Assembly (NCBI GenBank): GCA_902800025.1
Contig: CADCDA010000008.1
Location: forward strand, 1-64,000
DNA from: an uncultured Erysipelotrichaceae bacterium
GTDB taxonomy: Bacteria > Bacillota_I > Bacilli_A > RFN20 > CAG-826
DNA length: 64,000 nucleotides
Reading direction: 5' to 3'
Below, one piece after another: positions 35,001-43,134 of the stretch; the first letter of the stretch is position 1, and each line of letters opens with the position of its first letter. Made by a program: the position numbers and the translations under genes. The notes under the pieces are model-generated. The model saw only the letters and a list, made by a program, of their open reading frames with translations, did no database searches and was not told the DNA's origin.

Positions 35001-36269
35001 ATTATCTTCTAGATAAGGTGCATCAATAACGTTAAATGATTCAAGTAACTCTTCTTCTTTTTTATTGACGAGATTGATATCGTCTAAATTCTTTTTGACT
35101 GTAAATTCTTTTAGAATAATCTCAAAGAGAGTAATGAGTTGTTCCATCGTTTCTTCGTTATATAAATCGGAACGATATTCTAACCAGATGACATAGTCAT
35201 CGTTTAATCGATGGAGTTCAATTGAGAGTTTTTCTTTGCCATCTTTTCTAAGTAGAGGAGTAACTTCAATTTCTTTTCCATTTAATACTCCTTTATAGAA
35301 ATAATCACCTTGATATGCGAATAAAATACTCGCGGATAGTCCAAAGTCTTTGCTTAACATCGAGAATGGATAATCTAAATGTTTAACACTTTCAACATTC
35401 TCTTTATTTACTTGGATTAATAAATCTTTAATAGACCCGCCTTCAAAATGAGTGAAGAATGGGAATGTTTTAACATAACTACCAAAGCTCTTTTTTACCC
35501 CTTCACTTCTTGCGTTATTAACGGTTAGGAACAAAGCGTTCTCATCCATGTTAAACTTCGCTAGTAAATAACTAAAAGCTGCTAGGAAGAACGAAGATGT
35601 TTTAATCTTTAAAGGTTTTGTGATTGATTTAACATCTTTATCACTAATAGAAATTTTTCTTCTGATATTTTGATATGAAACTTTTTCTTCAAGCTTGTCT
35701 TCCACTATTGTTGAATCTGTTTCAACATCACCGACTAATTTTTCAAAATAGTCTTTCGATGATTGATATTCTTTTTTAGCGAGAGATTCGCTTTCTTTTA
35801 AAGCATAGTCATTCGCGGTTTCTTTTTCATTTTGGAGTTCTTTTCCTTCTAACGCGAGGAAGAAGTCGTCGATAAAGAGTTTTAATGATGTACCATCCAT
35901 TAAGATATGATGGAAATCAAAATAGAAAACAAAATTATCTTTTACTTTGTAAAGTTTGAATCTATATAGATGATGATCGAGAAGTTCGTACGGCAAAGAT
36001 TTTATCTTTAGTTCTTTGACTTCTTCACACTCAAGCTTAATCTCTTCTTTTTCAATTCTTTTAACAATCATTCCTTCTTCATTAGTGGATAACACTGTAA
36101 AAAGGTATGGATGAGCATCAAGCACTTTCTTAAGAGCGGTCTCAACTTGCTTTAAAGAAACATCTTTTCCAAGATTGACCGTATTAGCGAGATTATAAGC
36201 ATCTCCGCTTTCCAAAGAAGAAAGATATAAGCCTTCTTCACTCTTACTTAGTGGATAATAATTACTCAT
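29049..36269 (-). CDS. Two-module NRPS with terminal reductase (C-A-T-C-A-T-R)
   Basis: The protein has 2406 residues from ATG 36269, which has GGAGG eight bases upstream. Domain order is condensation (FHHILMDG near residue 120), adenylation (LYTSGSTGLPKGVM, YGPTEGT, YKTGD), carrier (GLTSISS), condensation (FHHIVCDG), adenylation (IYTSGSTGKPKGVM, YGPTETT, YRTGD), carrier (GGTSLS) and NAD(P)H thioester reductase (GGTGFLG, YVHSKFNAE). By-eye specificity pockets are about DAMFGGFVF and DAQFDGGIT; I do not assign substrates. Such enzymes release dipeptide aldehydes that often cyclise to pyrazinones; gut Firmicute examples inhibit proteases. The leading C domain may accept an acyl starter. No phosphopantetheinyl transferase is in the window. 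Confidence 0.95.
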   Translation of the reverse strand: MSNYYPLSKSEEGLYLSSLESGDAYNLANTVNLGKDVSLKQVETALKKVLDAHPYLFTVLSTNEEGMIVKRIEKEEIKLECEEVKELKIKSLPYELLDHHLYRFKLYKVKDNFVFYFDFHHILMDGTSLKLFIDDFFLALEGKELQNEKETANDYALKESESLAKKEYQSSKDYFEKLVGDVETDSTIVEDKLEEKVSYQNIRRKISISDKDVKSITKPLKIKTSSFFLAAFSYLLAKFNMDENALFLTVNNARSEGVKKSFGSYVKTFPFFTHFEGGSIKDLLIQVNKENVESVKHLDYPFSMLSKDFGLSASILFAYQGDYFYKGVLNGKEIEVTPLLRKDGKEKLSIELHRLNDDYVIWLEYRSDLYNEETMEQLITLFEIILKEFTVKKNLDDINLVNKKEEELLESFNVIDAPYLEDNRTILDDFLETAKKYPNNLAVVFKDREYTYKQVDEITTRIANELIKLGAKKEKVVSILINKSEYIVLASLAVIKTGAAYQPLDPSYPKERLSFMVKDSGAIVLIRDDDLEGLIDDFHGKEVLVSSLLSFKDDTPIKNKPEPKDMFIMLYTSGSTGLPKGVMLEHGNIFAFTRYYRNEFKLDSKSRVSAYASYGFDADMMDLYPTLTSGGCVYVIPDEMRLNLIELGEYFDEKEITHSFITTQVGRQFASEIHPKSLKVFGVGGEKLVPIEPPKGFKFYNFYGPTEGTVFCTRQLVDKLYARVPIGESLSDYKIYVLDKNKKRLPTLVSGELYISGPQVARGYLNREKENSEAFLTNWFTKDEKYQRLYKTGDIVRLLPDGKVDFIGRKDGQVKIRGFRIELSEVEKVIREFSKIKDATVKDFTDPSGVKFIVAYVVSDEKINVEELNEFIRSKKPPYMVPAYTMQIDKIPLNQNQKVNKRALPMPEIQQEEVVAPRNEDEKIIFDLLKEVIGHDQFGVTNNIFDVGLTSISSIRLVILLSKKYGKTVENGDLKDNPTIEALAKFLSNKQDDETFELLEEYPLSKTQEGIFVECVSKVNSTNYNIPYLFKLDKKLDLNKLKDALIKVIDAHPYLKTILSMNKDGEIVASRKETPSVVTIKKEEIDISKLVRPFSILGDSLYRIEIYEGKENYLFLDFHHIVCDGTSEAIILNDLNKAYSGEDVSKETYTGFEIALKERNDLKTDKLEKAKSFYQGVLKDVDGEYVLKKDLKVEKESKLQSVDYSLGLDNEKVKKFVDSNKLTNNALFNFAFAFTLSKFLYKNESLYTTIYNGRKSSKMINTVSMLVKTLPVFIKYQENDQIISKLSETKELLSGLEENDLYSFGDIANDYDISADIIFAYQGDDFVFDNIGGYKVSSVLLESDTPKSDFGLDIFLENGKYRAHYEWDKALYNIFTIESFNRLFEMVLNELITKKTISEIELLSKEDKKKYDETNSTHVDLEQVTANVLVERQAIKNKDKVAVIGCNRQYTYDEFNKAANKVAHTLIDKGVEIGQTVVMFMPRIAEAYVVRQGIVKSGGAFVPIDPKYPDDRVEYIITNSGSKYIISTKEILKEKQDLVKKTGIIPFAIEDILLSKKDNNPDRKIPLDSLAYMIYTSGSTGKPKGVMISHHNLINYVSDGANLATKEYRDIGESCVGCSFASFSFDASLQEEFVTLTHGYTAVIASEEEIENPLLLANTLKKNKVNIMFMTPSFVSNFIDIDAFVEALKNFKVLDMGAENVPIELCNRLRKLGVNAIINNGYGPTETTITCTYSTVVDEYMTIGKPVGNTKVYILDKAGHVLPTNAIGDLTIAGDSVGLGYYGLPEKTKESFIEVFGDRAYRTGDLARLNNDGNIEFFGRLDNQVKLRGLRVELDEIEKVLNSYPNISRSVILVKTNPTDGDYLAAYFVASKEIDKDDLTAHMAKSLTPYMIPKVMMQLEKIPLTPNGKVDKKALPEPKIEVTSKEIKEASNELEKQLLEIFKKALGTDKVGVDDDFFEMGGTSLSVSKVAMLALNANLPIAYGDVFDYPTILDLEKHIKEINGEPAETSEVHEETHTESPALAHNVVAEVNDIIEDHEIKSVLLTGGTGFLGIHILRELLRQEINVVALIRGGKLDAKDRLLGLLAYYFDSPLTEEIEKYVKVVDGDVTDETLKDKLKAYEFDTIINSAAIVKHFANDDIIERVNVGGVKNLIEIAREKKCRIVQISTLSVAGENIDNKFEPSFRMKENMLDFGQDVSNKYVHSKFNAEKAILEASEEGVDAKVIRVGNLMGRNSDGEFQANSITNGFMRDLKGYAVLHKFPVNSMDITVDFSPIDEVAKTIILLAKTPKKFTIFHSANSHMVEMGDIIYVLNELGFDIKVVSDAEFLESMKEMMMDDSKSMLVSSLISYSSSDMHTHSFILSDNEFTNKSLYHLGYKWPITDYHYLRNAIESLETLGFFERTDI

Positions 36270-36351
36270 AGGAATTTCCTCCAAAAAAAGATTAGTAAAA
36301 AAGTCGTTAAATATTATTCAATGACAACACTAATCAAATTCATTTGCTTAC

Positions 36352-36379
36352 ATTATATCCCATTTATTTGTTAAAACAA
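36352..36379 (-). promoter_or_regulatory. Promoter of the NRPS operon
   Basis: On the minus strand TTGTTT (36379-36374) and TATAAT (36357-36352) are separated by 16 bp and lie about 80 bp before ATG 36269. This separates NRPS expression from the exporter genes upstream. Confidence 0.55.
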
Positions 36380-36438
36380 AAGACGACATATAAAAAATAT
36401 AATGTGAAAAATTAAAAAAGTGGCACAATAATATTTTT

Positions 36439-38592
36439 TTATTCAACTTTTTGTCGTTCAATTAATTCTTTGAATCTACCATTTAAGCCAATTAGCTCGT
36501 CATAAGTTCCTTCTTCAACGATTTTTCCTTCTTCCATATAAAGAATTCGATCGCAATGCCTAATCGTTGATAATCTATGAGCAATAACAATTCTCGTGCA
36601 TTTTAATTGACTTATCGAATCAGAAATACTCTTTTGAGTTTTATTGTCTAATGCACTTGTTGCTTCATCAAAAATTAATATTTTTGGTTTATTCACTATT
36701 GCTCGAGCAATCATGATTCTTTGCTTTTGTCCACCAGAAATACCACCTTGGCCTTCAGAAATAACAGTTCTCATTTTCATCGGCATCCTTTTGATATCAT
36801 CGGCAATACCAGCAATTTCAGCCGCTCTCCAGGCATCTTCTTCTTTTAATTCAGGAGCGGTAATTAAGATGTTAGACATAATATCAGCGTGGAATGTTCC
36901 GCCATTTTGAGTAACGGAGCCAATTTGGCTTCTTAAAGATTGAAGATTTAAGGAATTGATATCTTTGTCGTCATAATAAATATGACCATCGCTCACTTTT
37001 TCAAAGCCGAGTAGTAATCTCACTAAAGTGGTTTTGCCACATCCCGTTTTTCCAACGATTCCGACATATTCGCCCTCTTTAATATTCATGCTGATATCAT
37101 CCAGAATCATTCTCGTATCATCATATTTAAATGAGACATGATCAAGTTTAATATCACCACTAAGACTTTCCACTCTTTCTTTATCTAAACTATCTTCAGC
37201 TTCTTCTTCTAAAATTGGCTTAGCCATATCTAAAGCTGGTCTAAACTTAGATAAAACTGTTGAAATTTGTACTGCAGCGTTAGTCGCCATCGTTAAGGAA
37301 GCAAATGAAGTTGTAAAAGCAACAAATGAACTAGTGTCGACGTTATTTCTGGCTGCTAAATAATAAATTGTTATTTCTCCAATCAAAGAAAGAGCAATCG
37401 ATATAGCAGGAGATAGCCTTATGATTAAAGGTGGGTGATATAAAAGTTCACTACTTCTAGAATAATCTTTGGCCCACATCGCAAACGCTCTTTTTTCAGC
37501 GCCAGCAAGTCTAATTTTTTGTATGCCACTAATAATTGCATATGATGATCCACTTTCTTTAGTGGACAAGAGCATTTGCTTACGAGATACTTTAATTTGT
37601 ATCAAAGATACAACAATCGAGAATAATGCAGTGATTACTAAGATTAATACGACAGGTAAAACTAGCGTTGGAGTAAACTGAACAATTTGAGTCATAAACG
37701 CTAAAGACATCACTGTAGATAAAAGCGTTAGGAAAACACCATTAAAGATTAATGAAGCAATTGAAGTAACACTATTATATCGAGCAACAAGTTCACCAGT
37801 TGTGTACTTTTTAAAGAATGAAGGTGGCAAGGACAATATTCTCATCATCGTTGACGCTTGCATTGTCTTTTCAATTTTTATCGCCACACGAGCGTTCATA
37901 AATGCCTGAGTGGATTTAATCAAAATATACGCAATTCCCGCGCTTATGACGTAAATCGCCACCATCCAATATAAATTTAAGTCTTTATTAATAACAACTT
38001 CTCCTGTTAATCTCTTCATGAGATAAGGAAGAAGCATTCCTATCCCAACTGCCACCATTGAGAATAAAGTCACCCAGACTAAATCAATCGCACGAATAGA
38101 TTTTCTAAAGTATTTGAAATATTCTTTGAACGTTAATTGATGAGCAGGAAGTTCCCTATAAAAAGCATAAGCTTCTGTTTTTAGTTTCCTCGCCATAAGA
38201 ACAGTACCGATTACTTTTTTACCCGTTGAATAGGAAATGTAATAGTAATGTCTTTGCCCCATAGGAATTAAAAGTATTGGAACATTTGTATCTTTAGTGA
38301 ACACAAGTAATGGCTCTCGATATTCCAAAAACCAAGTATTCTTAAGTTCAATTTTTCTTAAAAGCAATCCACTATTATTTGATAAGTAACTAATCTTGTC
38401 TTTCAAAGAATTCACATGATTAGGGAAATCAACTGTGTTCATTTTGAAATATTTCATTAATTGAGAGACGATAAAATCTTCCCTTGATGGTTTATCACTT
38501 ATTTTCACTCCAGCAAGGTCGAGGAAAGAACGCTTAAAAGCGTTTTGGTTATTCTCTTTTCTCCTTTTGATCCTCTCGTTAAACTTCGCCAT
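36439..38592 (-). CDS. NHLM-type ABC transporter, permease/ATP-binding
   Basis: The protein has 717 residues. An N-terminal domain of about 150 residues lacks C39 peptidase motifs. Six membrane helices follow between about 165 and 430. The ATPase domain has GKTGCGKTTLVRL, ISGGQKQRIMIARAI, ILIFDEATSALD and IAHRLST. This layout fits the second ABC protein of NHLM/NHLP bacteriocin export systems (TIGR03797-like). It begins 4 bp after the C39 ABC protein; the two probably act as a pair. The next gene, the NRPS, has its own promoter. Confidence 0.85.
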   Translation of the reverse strand: MAKFNERIKRRKENNQNAFKRSFLDLAGVKISDKPSREDFIVSQLMKYFKMNTVDFPNHVNSLKDKISYLSNNSGLLLRKIELKNTWFLEYREPLLVFTKDTNVPILLIPMGQRHYYYISYSTGKKVIGTVLMARKLKTEAYAFYRELPAHQLTFKEYFKYFRKSIRAIDLVWVTLFSMVAVGIGMLLPYLMKRLTGEVVINKDLNLYWMVAIYVISAGIAYILIKSTQAFMNARVAIKIEKTMQASTMMRILSLPPSFFKKYTTGELVARYNSVTSIASLIFNGVFLTLLSTVMSLAFMTQIVQFTPTLVLPVVLILVITALFSIVVSLIQIKVSRKQMLLSTKESGSSYAIISGIQKIRLAGAEKRAFAMWAKDYSRSSELLYHPPLIIRLSPAISIALSLIGEITIYYLAARNNVDTSSFVAFTTSFASLTMATNAAVQISTVLSKFRPALDMAKPILEEEAEDSLDKERVESLSGDIKLDHVSFKYDDTRMILDDISMNIKEGEYVGIVGKTGCGKTTLVRLLLGFEKVSDGHIYYDDKDINSLNLQSLRSQIGSVTQNGGTFHADIMSNILITAPELKEEDAWRAAEIAGIADDIKRMPMKMRTVISEGQGGISGGQKQRIMIARAIVNKPKILIFDEATSALDNKTQKSISDSISQLKCTRIVIAHRLSTIRHCDRILYMEEGKIVEEGTYDELIGLNGRFKELIERQKVE

Positions 38593-38596
38593 ATCC

Positions 38597-40765
38597 CTAA
38601 TCGTTTGTAATCAAATCATAGTAATAACCACGACGTTTCATTAATTCATCGTGTTTACCTTGTTCAATTATTTTTCCTTCATCTAAAACCACGATTAAAT
38701 CAGCGTCTCTAATCGTGGACAATCTATGGGCCACCATAATTGTGGTTATTCCTCTATTTTTAATCGCTTCAACAACTTCAAATTCCGTCGTTGCATCTAA
38801 CGCACTTGTCGCTTCATCCAAGATAATAATGCTCGGATTACCTGCAAGAGCGCGAGCGATTTCAAGTCTTTGTCTTTCTCCTCCAGAAAGATTTTTTCCT
38901 CCTTCGGTGATTTTTGAATAATATCCTTCTGGTTTTTTAAGAATAATATCTTCAATTTGAGCGTCTTTTGCAGCGCGCATCGCTTCTTCATCAGTAATCG
39001 TTTCATCCCACATTTTGATATTGTTCATAATCGTATCAGCGAATAAAACGATATCTTGATCGACTGCCGCAACTGAACTAACAAAGACTTCATGATCAAT
39101 TTCAGTGATTTTTTTATTGTCGTAAAGAATATCTCCACTCCATTCAGAATATAAGCCTGATATGAGTTTTGAGATTGTGGATTTACCGCTTCCAGTTCCT
39201 CCGACAATAGCGACAACTTCTCCTTTTTTAATCGTTAAAGAGAAATCGCTTATAATAGGGGCATCTAATTTATTATATCCAAAGGATATATTTTTGATTT
39301 CGATGTCACCATTTAGTTGTGTATATTCATCATTATTTATTTCACGATCAATATTTGGATCGATTGGATATTCCATAACATCATCCACTCTTTCCATTTG
39401 GGTTCTCATCTCTTGAAGAGTTTGTCCACTATTGATCATTAATTGAGCAGGTGACATTAAAGCTCCTAAGAAACCTTGGAACGCTAAAATAGAGCCAACT
39501 GTGAATTGACCGATGATTGTAAAATAAACACCAACGATTAAAACGCCATAATTAACTAATAACGCCAAAAATGAAGGGACAAGTCCAAAGAACTGGCCAA
39601 TTCTAGCAAGTTTAAGTTTTTGGTTTGTCGCGCTTTCTTGCACTTCGTTCCAAGAATAGAAATAATTCTTTTCTGCTCCACTAGATTTGATTGTTTCAAT
39701 CATTTCAAAACCTTTGGAGGTCATACCAGCAAGTTTAGCGTTATCTCGAGCTTGAACACGAGCGATATTAACTTTATATTCGCTGACAAAACGCGTCACA
39801 ATCGCGTTAATAATAATCGTGATTATTCCTAATGCAGTTAGCGACAAACTCTTAGCGAACATCACCGCTAAATAGAAAACAAGCATAATCACATTAAAGA
39901 AGATTGGAGCAAAAACATTAACTAATGTTTCTGCAATAGTCGCATTTTCATTTTTCCTTTGTTGAATATCACCAGTCATTCTTTGAGCGAAGAATTCAAT
40001 CGGCATTCTTAAAATCTTCCACATAAAGTTCGAACTACCGACTAATGCGAGTTTGCCATTAATTTTATATCTATAAATCGCTTCGATAAATTTAACGATT
40101 ATTTGTAAAGCTGCAATAATTGAAGTAACGATAACAAATGGCCTCAACCATTCAGGGTTTTTCCCATCTAATAAGTTATCGACAAACATTTGTCTTACAA
40201 CAGGGTTAATAATTCCAATCACATAAAATACGATTGTTGTAAGCGCAAAGAAAGCCACTAAAGATGAGGCTCCAACTAAACGTTTTCTAGCAAATTGAAG
40301 CATGCTCTTTCTTTTTCCACTAGGAACGAAGTCTTCACCTGGAATAATTTCAAGTAAGATTCCAGAATAGTTTTTTTCAAAAATATCCATCGGCACTTTT
40401 AATATGCCTTTTGATGGATCGTTTATAATCGCTTTTTTCCCTCTAAAGCCACAAAGAACAACAAAGTGAGCGGTTTCCCAGTGAATGATGCAAGGGAATT
40501 TCGCTCTTTCTCTTACTTTTTTTGCTCTAATTAGGAGGCCTCTAGTTTTAAAACCGTAGTTATTCGCTGCTGCTAAAATGTTACCAGCGTTACTACCATC
40601 ACGAGAAACACCACAGTCGACTCGAATTTGTTCTAGAGGAACCCATTTATCATAATAGGCCATGACCATAGCTAAAGAAGCCGCCCCACATTCAAGAGCT
40701 TCTAATTGCATCACAATTGGTACTTTTGCGACACCTCTAGTTTTTGGTTCCTTAATTTTTTTCAT
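38597..40765 (-). CDS. C39 peptidase-containing ABC exporter (NHLM type)
   Basis: This 722-residue transporter has an N-terminal C39 protease domain: catalytic Cys26 in LEALECGAASLAM, the histidine in HFVVLCGF and the aspartate in INDPSKG. Five to six membrane helices follow. The ATPase has GGTGSGKSTISKL, LSGGERQRLEIARAL, IIILDEATSALD and VAHRLST. These exporters cut leader peptides after a double glycine and secrete the core. Likely substrates are the zinc-ribbon peptide at 42727-42981 and perhaps the CGGTNNPYVGSK peptide at 22097-22336. It matches the TIGR03796-like partner of NHLM systems. Confidence 0.93.
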   Translation of the reverse strand: MKKIKEPKTRGVAKVPIVMQLEALECGAASLAMVMAYYDKWVPLEQIRVDCGVSRDGSNAGNILAAANNYGFKTRGLLIRAKKVRERAKFPCIIHWETAHFVVLCGFRGKKAIINDPSKGILKVPMDIFEKNYSGILLEIIPGEDFVPSGKRKSMLQFARKRLVGASSLVAFFALTTIVFYVIGIINPVVRQMFVDNLLDGKNPEWLRPFVIVTSIIAALQIIVKFIEAIYRYKINGKLALVGSSNFMWKILRMPIEFFAQRMTGDIQQRKNENATIAETLVNVFAPIFFNVIMLVFYLAVMFAKSLSLTALGIITIIINAIVTRFVSEYKVNIARVQARDNAKLAGMTSKGFEMIETIKSSGAEKNYFYSWNEVQESATNQKLKLARIGQFFGLVPSFLALLVNYGVLIVGVYFTIIGQFTVGSILAFQGFLGALMSPAQLMINSGQTLQEMRTQMERVDDVMEYPIDPNIDREINNDEYTQLNGDIEIKNISFGYNKLDAPIISDFSLTIKKGEVVAIVGGTGSGKSTISKLISGLYSEWSGDILYDNKKITEIDHEVFVSSVAAVDQDIVLFADTIMNNIKMWDETITDEEAMRAAKDAQIEDIILKKPEGYYSKITEGGKNLSGGERQRLEIARALAGNPSIIILDEATSALDATTEFEVVEAIKNRGITTIMVAHRLSTIRDADLIVVLDEGKIIEQGKHDELMKRRGYYYDLITND

Positions 40766-40767
40766 GG

Positions 40768-41160
40768 CTATCTAGTTGAGAAATAATCAATTGGTCTCAT
40801 TTCTTTTAGGATGATTAAATAATCATAATCGCCATCCGCTAAAGTGAAAGCAGAAACAATAGGATTACCGTCATCTTTAATTTCTAAAATCTCTCCTTCT
40901 AGTGAAGAGATATATACTTTTTGTCCAACTTTAAGTTCAGACTTTCTATTACTATCAATTACTAAAGTAACTTGGTTACTACTAATATGAGCGATCCCAG
41001 TTAATTTATATGTAATTTTCGCTAGAATTGACCAAACAAAAAATCCAGCCAGGGCTAAAATAACCGATGCCAAAACTATCCATGTAACTGGTTTAGTTGA
41101 CACTAAATTTGAATTTAGTTCGTCTGGACTAGATATTTCGTTTCTTAGTCTTCTTCCCAT
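40768..41160 (-). CDS. Minimal HlyD-like adaptor of the peptide exporter
   Basis: The protein has 130 residues: a short basic N-terminus, one membrane helix (TWIVLASVILALAGFFVWSI), then about 80 residues of beta-rich sequence (LKVGQKVYISSLEGEIL, typical of membrane-fusion barrel/lipoyl halves). NHLM secretion proteins (TIGR03794-like) are normally about 250-300 residues with a coiled-coil hairpin, which is absent here. It lies 2 bp before the C39 exporter gene, supporting a role as its adaptor. The reduction looks natural rather than broken, since the frame is clean. Confidence 0.7.
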   Translation of the reverse strand: MGRRLRNEISSPDELNSNLVSTKPVTWIVLASVILALAGFFVWSILAKITYKLTGIAHISSNQVTLVIDSNRKSELKVGQKVYISSLEGEILEIKDDGNPIVSAFTLADGDYDYLIILKEMRPIDYFSTR

Positions 41161-41216
41161 AAAAAACTATTCTTGATCGACTATTTCAATCACGTTTTTA
41201 TGATGTAATAAAATTT

Positions 41217-42626
41217 TTATTCTTTGATGATAATATCTAATGGGTTTTCTAAAGCCCATTTTGAAAGCGCTGCAGTTGTCTTTTCATACCATCCGTTTTC
41301 AAAGAAATAACATTTAGTAATATCTTCGTGATAATAATTAAATCTTTCTTTGGAATATAAAAGGCCTAAAGCAGGACATCCGCCTGTGCACGCTTTATAG
41401 TATTTACATGATGAACATTTATCGTTATTAACGATTTGTTGGAATAATGTTGCTGTAGCAAGATTGAGATAATCACTTTCAGTGATAATCTTTTTAAGAG
41501 GAGTTTTACGAACATTGCCTAAGCTAATGCCTCTTTCAATAAGCCATCCAGACATTTGTAAACATGGAACAGCTTCACCACTACTTGAAATAGCGATCAT
41601 TCCTCTATTGCCTTTACACATAGGAATACGAATATTGAAATCCTTTTCATTGCATGAAATGGTGGATAAAGAATATGCTTTGGCTGATGGATATAGTCTT
41701 AAGAATTGCCAAATATCCACTACCATATTAATTCCAGAATCAATGTATTCTTTAGAAAACTCCAACATCTTTTCAAAGAAATCAGGGAGTGATAAAGAAG
41801 TTTGAGGAGAATTCTTTTCCCATCTTGGAGCTTCGGTGGTTCTAATAATGCGCATCTCACTTACACCTAAAGATTCTAATAATCTTGCGGTGTCCATCAT
41901 GGAATTGAGGTTCTTTAAGTGAACTTGTGTTTGAGCTTTAACTCTAAAACCATTCTTGACGCAAAGTTTGATTGCTTCAATCGTCTTTTCTTCGGCTTTT
42001 GGATTTTGTCTTATCCAGTTATGATATCCAACTCCATCATATGAAATCTTAATAAGTGGATGACATCTAAGTCTTTTGAATTCATCCAAAATTTCTTGTG
42101 TAATTAGAAATCCATTCGTATTTAATTCAAATATTTCCATATCTCTTGCATAGATTGCTCTGACGATATCCATGAAGCGAGGATGGAACATTGGTTCACC
42201 ACCAGTGATGGTGAAGGTATGAATACCGACATCACGAGCTTCATCTAAAAGATGGAGTAACTCTTGATAGTCCCATTCAGTATTTAATGGAGCATTATCT
42301 GCGGCATTAAAACAGTGCAAACAGTTGAGATTACATCTACCAGTAATCATCAAATTCATTCTTGGGAAATAGTAGTTATCATATTCCTTGAACTTTGACC
42401 ATTCTGATAATTCATCCCCTTTGTTACACTTCTCAATAAATCCTCTCTTTAAAAAATCTTCAACAAAAGGTCCATCTTGAATATCATGATGTCCATCGCA
42501 CATTAAAAGGAATTCAAACTCTTCTTTGCTGATCCCGATAGCGTGATCAACACCTCTAAGATAAATGGCACGATCAACGTATTTCCATTTTCTTAAAGCA
42601 ACATTTTTATTCAACTTATAATACAT
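41217..42626 (-). CDS. Radical SAM/SPASM peptide maturase
   Basis: The protein has 469 residues. The first 70 residues resemble a PqqD-like peptide-recognition domain. The radical SAM cluster motif is CNLNCLHC (Cys98, 102, 105). C-terminal SPASM cysteines include CKGNRG, PCLQM, CSSCKYYKACTGGCP and the last at DITKCYFF. Such enzymes install thioether or other crosslinks, or epimerise residues, in ribosomal peptides. The nearest candidate substrate is the Gly-Gly leader peptide with a cysteine-rich core 100 bp upstream. A TATAAT box eight bases before ATG suggests a leaderless mRNA separate from that peptide gene, which ends in a terminator. Confidence 0.92.
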   Translation of the reverse strand: MYYKLNKNVALRKWKYVDRAIYLRGVDHAIGISKEEFEFLLMCDGHHDIQDGPFVEDFLKRGFIEKCNKGDELSEWSKFKEYDNYYFPRMNLMITGRCNLNCLHCFNAADNAPLNTEWDYQELLHLLDEARDVGIHTFTITGGEPMFHPRFMDIVRAIYARDMEIFELNTNGFLITQEILDEFKRLRCHPLIKISYDGVGYHNWIRQNPKAEEKTIEAIKLCVKNGFRVKAQTQVHLKNLNSMMDTARLLESLGVSEMRIIRTTEAPRWEKNSPQTSLSLPDFFEKMLEFSKEYIDSGINMVVDIWQFLRLYPSAKAYSLSTISCNEKDFNIRIPMCKGNRGMIAISSSGEAVPCLQMSGWLIERGISLGNVRKTPLKKIITESDYLNLATATLFQQIVNNDKCSSCKYYKACTGGCPALGLLYSKERFNYYHEDITKCYFFENGWYEKTTAALSKWALENPLDIIIKE

Positions 42627-42634
42627 ATACGTAT

Positions 42635-42640
42635 ATTATA
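42635..42640 (-). promoter_or_regulatory. -10 box of the radical SAM operon
   Basis: TATAAT on the minus strand with only eight bases before ATG 42626 and no ribosome site. Confidence 0.5.
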
Positions 42641-42692
42641 TATGACGCGGGCGATTTTGTATAGTTTATTTCTAGTTTACAAGAAATAAAAA

Positions 42693-42711
42693 AGCCCACT
42701 ATTAGCGGGCT
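42693..42711 (-). terminator. Terminator of the zinc-ribbon peptide gene
   Basis: On the minus strand AGCCC and GGGCT plus inner CT/AG pairs form a hairpin followed by TTTTTTATT. Confidence 0.8.
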
Positions 42712-42726
42712 ATCGAATTCAACAGC

Positions 42727-42981
42727 TTATTTCTTTTTTTGGAATGATTGGTAGCAATCAACACATAAGTATGATGTTCCCTTTGTCGGGGAGTAAAATG
42801 GAATGATGTTTGTGGAACCACAGTGAGGGCAGACCTTTGTTTTTTCGTCATCATCACCACCGGTAATTGAACTTAGTTGCTCATCTGTAAGTTCAAAACC
42901 TTGATCGGGTAAACCAAAAAGGTCAGTGTCTCCACTTTTATCCTTTTCAATTTTCTCTTTAATTAACTCTTCTCTACTCAT
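42727..42981 (-). CDS. Double-glycine leader peptide with zinc-ribbon-like core
   Basis: The peptide has 84 residues from ATG 42981, preceded by GGAG eight bases upstream. The acidic leader ends in FELTDEQLSSITGG at residue 42. The core starts DDDEKTK and has CPHC and CVDC pairs 20 residues apart, the spacing of a treble-clef/zinc-ribbon, then a lysine tail. It lies between the two-component system and the radical SAM gene, so it is the probable precursor for this maturase and the C39 exporter. An intact zinc ribbon would compete with thioether formation by the cysteines, so the final structure is open. Confidence 0.75.
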   Translation of the reverse strand: MSREELIKEKIEKDKSGDTDLFGLPDQGFELTDEQLSSITGGDDDEKTKVCPHCGSTNIIPFYSPTKGTSYLCVDCYQSFQKKK

Positions 42982-43041
42982 ACTTTGCTCCTCTATTAAG
43001 AGCGTGCTTTCCATGATTCGCTCATAGTATAAAATACAAAC

Positions 43042-43059
43042 TGTCACACATGTGCCACA
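43042..43059 (-). promoter_or_regulatory. Direct-repeat operator upstream of the zinc-ribbon peptide
   Basis: On the minus strand TGTGGCA (43059-43053) and TGTGACA (43048-43042) are 11 bp apart, about 60 bp before ATG 42981. A TATACT box is at 43031-43026. The pattern matches the sites before the glycosyltransferase and the S41 lipoprotein pair. Confidence 0.6.
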
Positions 43060-43085
43060 CAAGAAGAAAAAATAAGCAAAAAAAT

Positions 43086-43107
43086 AAAAACACTTGTTAT
43101 ACAAGTG
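43086..43107 (-). terminator. Terminator of the response regulator gene
   Basis: CACTTG and CAAGTG form a perfect 6-bp stem followed on the minus strand by TTTTTATTTTTTT. Confidence 0.8.
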
Positions 43108-43134
43108 CCTTTAAGAAAAAATTTTTTTATTATT

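Noticed and set aside
36420-36427. Single TGTGCCAC box upstream of the NRPS as a fourth direct-repeat site
   Set aside because: Only one half-site resembles the motif; no second copy at 11 bp, so it was not counted in the regulon.
43042-43059. Direct repeats as LytTR-type (AgrA-like) sites
   Set aside because: The kinase is LytS-like, but the response regulator's output domain is SARP/OmpR-like, not LytTR, so an OmpR-type reading of the 11-bp spacing is preferred.
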